Under the pieces are notes generated by a model. The model saw only the letters and a list, made by a program, of their open reading frames with translations. It made no database searches and was not told where the DNA came from. This document shows, one piece after another, positions 60,843 to 64,000 of a stretch of 64,000 nucleotides of DNA (positions within the stretch are counted from its first letter, which is position 1; every line of letters starts with the position of its first letter). The position numbers and the translations under genes are program-made. Source of the stretch: Gammaproteobacteria bacterium (GTDB lineage Bacteria; Pseudomonadota; Gammaproteobacteria; JAPPPA01); the NCBI GenBank assembly GCA_030425645.1, contig JAUHZK010000006.1:186001-250000 (forward strand), written 5' to 3'.

Positions 60843-63800
60843 ATGTTGTCGTTAATTCGCGCGAGTTTCACGCGCCCACGTACCGTAATGGTCTTGCTGC
60901 TGACGATCTTGGTGGCTGGCACCGGCTTGTATGTCACGATCCCGAAAGAGTCATCGCCGGATATCGCCATTCCATTCATTTATGTTTCAGCGTCGCATGA
61001 CGGCATTTCCCCGGAAGATGCCGAGCGCCTGATTGTTAAGCCGCTTGAAAAGCAGCTAAAGAGTATTGATGGCGTTAAGGAAATTACCGCCGTTGCTAGC
61101 CAAGGTCACGCGTCTGTGACCTTGGAGTTTACCGCCGGTTTTGACGCCGATCAGGCATTGGATGATGTGCGTGATGGGGTGGATAAAGCGAAAGCGGATT
61201 TACCTGATGCAACACATGAACCGTCGATTCATGAGGTGAACTTGTCAGAGTTTCCGGTGATTGTGCTGAACGTGTTCGGCGATGCCGCGGAAGCCGTTCT
61301 GATCCATACCGCTGAGCGTTTGCAAGACGCTATTGAAGCGCTGCCGAACGTATTAGAGGCGGAATTGTCGGGCAAGCGCGGCGAAATGATTGAGGTCATT
61401 ATTGATCCGGTATTGATGGATCATTACCAATTGTCGCTGGAAGAAGTCGGCGGCTTAATCGCACGTAATAACCAATTAGTGGCGGCCGGCACCATGACCG
61501 AAGGCAGCGCCAAATTTCCGATTAAAGTGCCGGGCGTTATTGATGACCTAGAGAAACTGCTGAATGTCGGTATTAAGGCAGTCGACGGCGACGTAATTAC
61601 CTTAAAAGACGTGGCTACAGTGCGGCGAGTCTACCAAGAGCCAAGCGATATTGCCCAGCTGCAGGGCCAGCCATCGCTGTCATTGCAGGTGAAAAAACGC
61701 AGTGGCACCAACGTGATTGAGACCGTCGAAGGCGTTAAAACGATTGTCGAGGCGGCTAAGGGTCAGCTTCCCGAAGGCGTCAAGTTGCGACTTACCGGCG
61801 ACCAGTCCAATGAAATCCGCGACATGTTAGGTGACCTACAGAACAATGTAATCAGCGGTATTTTGTTGGTGATGATTGTGGTGATTGGCGCTCTGGGTAT
61901 CCGGCCTGGGCTACTGGTCGGGATCGCTATTCCCAGTTCCTTCCTGCTGGGCATTATGGCTATCGGCGCCATGGGCTTGTCGATCAATATGGTGGTGCTG
62001 TTTTCCTTAATTCTCGCTTTGGGCTTGTTGGTGGACGGGGCCATTGTGGTAGTGGAAATGGCCTATAAATACCTGCAACAAGGCGAGCAGCCACGGCGGG
62101 CGTTTCTTAAAGCAAGTACCCGAATGGCGTGGCCAATTATTGCCTCAACCATGACAACGCTGGCAGCGTTTTTCCCCTTGCTGGCTTGGCCGGGAATCAT
62201 GGGCGAATTTATGCGCTATATGCCCATTACCTTGATTTCAGTACTTGGCGCTTCGTTGCTGATTGCCTTGGTGTTTGTGCCCAATATGGGGGCTTTGTTT
62301 TTCCGTAAGCCCCTGGCGCCGGAAAATCGAGTCGACGCTAAAGAGTCGCAAAGTGCAGGTTATAGGCGGTTGCTGCAGCTGTTATTGCCACGCTCGGGTT
62401 CGGTGGTGATAGGCGCTGGTGTATTTATGGTCGCGGCTTATTTCGTGTTTGGGGCGTCGGGTAACGGCTTAGAGTTTTTCCCCGAAGTGGAGCCGCAACG
62501 GTTGTCGGTCGAAGTCCGTAGCCCGGGTGATTTCGCCATTCAAGAAAAGCATCGTTTGGTGCGTCAGGTAGAAACTGAGCTACTCGAGATTGAGGGCGTA
62601 AAGAATGTATTTACCCGGATCGCGGATCGGTTTGATAACAACAGTGCTGGCACCATTGGTGTTTTGCAGTTAGAACTAGAAGACTGGGATGCACGGCGTC
62701 CTGCTGATCGGATTATCGATGAGATTCGTGGGTTGGTGGCCGATGTAGTCGGCCTCGATGTGAAGATAGAGAAATCTGAAGAAGGGCCCGCCACAGGCAA
62801 ACCGATCAGTGTGCAGATTTTGGCGGCAACGCCGGCCGAGTTATCTAACGGTACCGATTTGTTGTTGGCGCGCATGGACGAGATTGGTGGCTTTGTTGAT
62901 GTGGTGGATTCGCGGCCGCCACCGGGCGTGGAATGGCAGTTGATTGTCGATCGCGCAGAAGCGGCGCGTTATGGAGTCGATATCGCCACTGTTGGCCAAA
63001 ACGTGCAATTGCTTACCCAGGGCATCAAGCTGGGTGAATACCGGCCCGATGATTTAGATGACGAACTTGATATTCGTGCGCGTTTGCCTCGACAGGCGCG
63101 TGATATTGAGGCTTTGGATCAGCTGCGGGTAAGTACGGCCAACGGCCAGATGTCGTTGGGCTATTTTGTTGAGCGGCAGGTAGCGCCGCGAGTTTCTACC
63201 ATTGAGCGCGCCGACTCGAGCCGAGTAGTAACGGTAGAGTCGGAGGTCGCCGAAGACTTATTGCCGGACCAATTGCTGAAGCAGCTTGCTGCCTCTATTC
63301 AGGAACGGCCGCTGCAGCTTGAAAACGGCGAAATGGTTGAGGTGCGGTTTAAAGGCGAAAATGAAGACCTGCAAGAATCAATGGCATTTTTGAGCAAGGC
63401 CTTTGTGTTTGCCATCGTGCTGATGGCGGCGATCTTGTTAACGCAATTCAACAGCTTTTATCAGTCCTTTGTGGTGATGTCGGCAGTGGTGTTTTCGACT
63501 GGTGGCGTAATGCTAGGTTTAGCGTTGGCCGGGAAACCGTTTGGCGTGGTGATGAGTGGTATTGGTGTGATCGCCTTGGCCGGTGTGGTAGTTAACAACA
63601 ATATTGTCTTGATTGACGCTTACAACGAGCTGCGTAGGAATGGGCTGAGCGTGCTCGACGCGGTGATTGAGAGCGGCGCACAACGTTTCCGCCCAGTGCT
63701 GCTGACCACGGCAACAACGGTATTGGGTTTAACGCCCATGGTGCTGCAAATGAATGTTGATTTGATCAACCGCGCGGTCAGCTTCGGCGCGCCCTCGACT

Positions 63801-63962
63801 CAGTACTGGTCACAACTGGCAACGGCATTGGCTGGTGGTTTGTTATTTGCTACCGCGCTGACCTTGTTGGTGACGCCATGCATGTTGGTGCTGGGCGAGA
63901 AACTCTATGGCCATCTAGGAATGCGTCGACCAGCCTTAGATAACTCGCCGGAGGCGGCGTAG
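60843..63962 (+). CDS. Efflux RND transporter permease subunit
   Basis: 1039 aa; IPKESSPDIAIPFIYVSASHDGISPEDAERLIVKPLE; LALGLLVDGAIVVVEMAYKYL; GVVVNNNIVLIDAYNELR. Confidence 0.95.
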   Translation: MLSLIRASFTRPRTVMVLLLTILVAGTGLYVTIPKESSPDIAIPFIYVSASHDGISPEDAERLIVKPLEKQLKSIDGVKEITAVASQGHASVTLEFTAGFDADQALDDVRDGVDKAKADLPDATHEPSIHEVNLSEFPVIVLNVFGDAAEAVLIHTAERLQDAIEALPNVLEAELSGKRGEMIEVIIDPVLMDHYQLSLEEVGGLIARNNQLVAAGTMTEGSAKFPIKVPGVIDDLEKLLNVGIKAVDGDVITLKDVATVRRVYQEPSDIAQLQGQPSLSLQVKKRSGTNVIETVEGVKTIVEAAKGQLPEGVKLRLTGDQSNEIRDMLGDLQNNVISGILLVMIVVIGALGIRPGLLVGIAIPSSFLLGIMAIGAMGLSINMVVLFSLILALGLLVDGAIVVVEMAYKYLQQGEQPRRAFLKASTRMAWPIIASTMTTLAAFFPLLAWPGIMGEFMRYMPITLISVLGASLLIALVFVPNMGALFFRKPLAPENRVDAKESQSAGYRRLLQLLLPRSGSVVIGAGVFMVAAYFVFGASGNGLEFFPEVEPQRLSVEVRSPGDFAIQEKHRLVRQVETELLEIEGVKNVFTRIADRFDNNSAGTIGVLQLELEDWDARRPADRIIDEIRGLVADVVGLDVKIEKSEEGPATGKPISVQILAATPAELSNGTDLLLARMDEIGGFVDVVDSRPPPGVEWQLIVDRAEAARYGVDIATVGQNVQLLTQGIKLGEYRPDDLDDELDIRARLPRQARDIEALDQLRVSTANGQMSLGYFVERQVAPRVSTIERADSSRVVTVESEVAEDLLPDQLLKQLAASIQERPLQLENGEMVEVRFKGENEDLQESMAFLSKAFVFAIVLMAAILLTQFNSFYQSFVVMSAVVFSTGGVMLGLALAGKPFGVVMSGIGVIALAGVVVNNNIVLIDAYNELRRNGLSVLDAVIESGAQRFRPVLLTTATTVLGLTPMVLQMNVDLINRAVSFGAPSTQYWSQLATALAGGLLFATALTLLVTPCMLVLGEKLYGHLGMRRPALDNSPEAA

Positions 63963-64000
63963 TTCGCTTTAACGCCGAGCTTGGGTGGCGCGTTGTGCAG

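Noticed and set aside
1-64000. CRISPR arrays, rRNA, insertion sequences, prophage structural genes
   Set aside because: Scanned by eye for regularly spaced repeats and for transposase, integrase or capsid motifs; none recognised. A computational search would be needed to exclude degenerate remnants.

Overview
This is a gammaproteobacterial chromosomal window, mostly housekeeping genes with one clear accessory insert. From left to right it holds:
- acnB (partial, minus), mnmA and gspG-N (type II secretion), with a divergent rhombosortase-like gene.
- The run fabD-fabG-acpP-fabF-pabB-pabC-mltG-tmk-holB-pilZ.
- An aldehyde-dehydrogenase-fold protein whose catalytic residues all appear replaced, then S-formylglutathione hydrolase, a YcgN-like protein and an ACC-deaminase-like PLP enzyme.
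- A TonB receptor with a TetR regulator, a TPR protein, htpG with a sigma-32-like promoter, and a BrnT/BrnA toxin-antitoxin pair.
- Assorted small genes with REP-like intergenic elements, then sbmA, an MMPL/RND transporter, uvrC and pgsA.
- A ~9 kb insert (~44,941-53,932) at the 3' end of pgsA.
- A CNNM/CorC protein, tRNA-Cys, tRNA-Gly, icmF, tRNA-Leu and an RND efflux locus.

The strongest observation is the ~9 kb insert. A decayed second copy of the pgsA 3' end (~53,814-53,932) lies at its far edge. No integrase is recognisable. The cargo includes a WYL regulator, a PD-(D/E)XK nuclease-like protein, a HEPN-type protein with an RNQLVH motif, two related proteins (one with a PcfJ-like C-terminus) and several unknown proteins. 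It is a candidate undescribed defence or conflict locus. Other notable items are a short basic ORF (59,065-59,241) with a terminator hairpin inside its coding region, which would give non-stop mRNA, and the ALDH pseudoenzyme. No database search was possible, so family names come from motif recognition.
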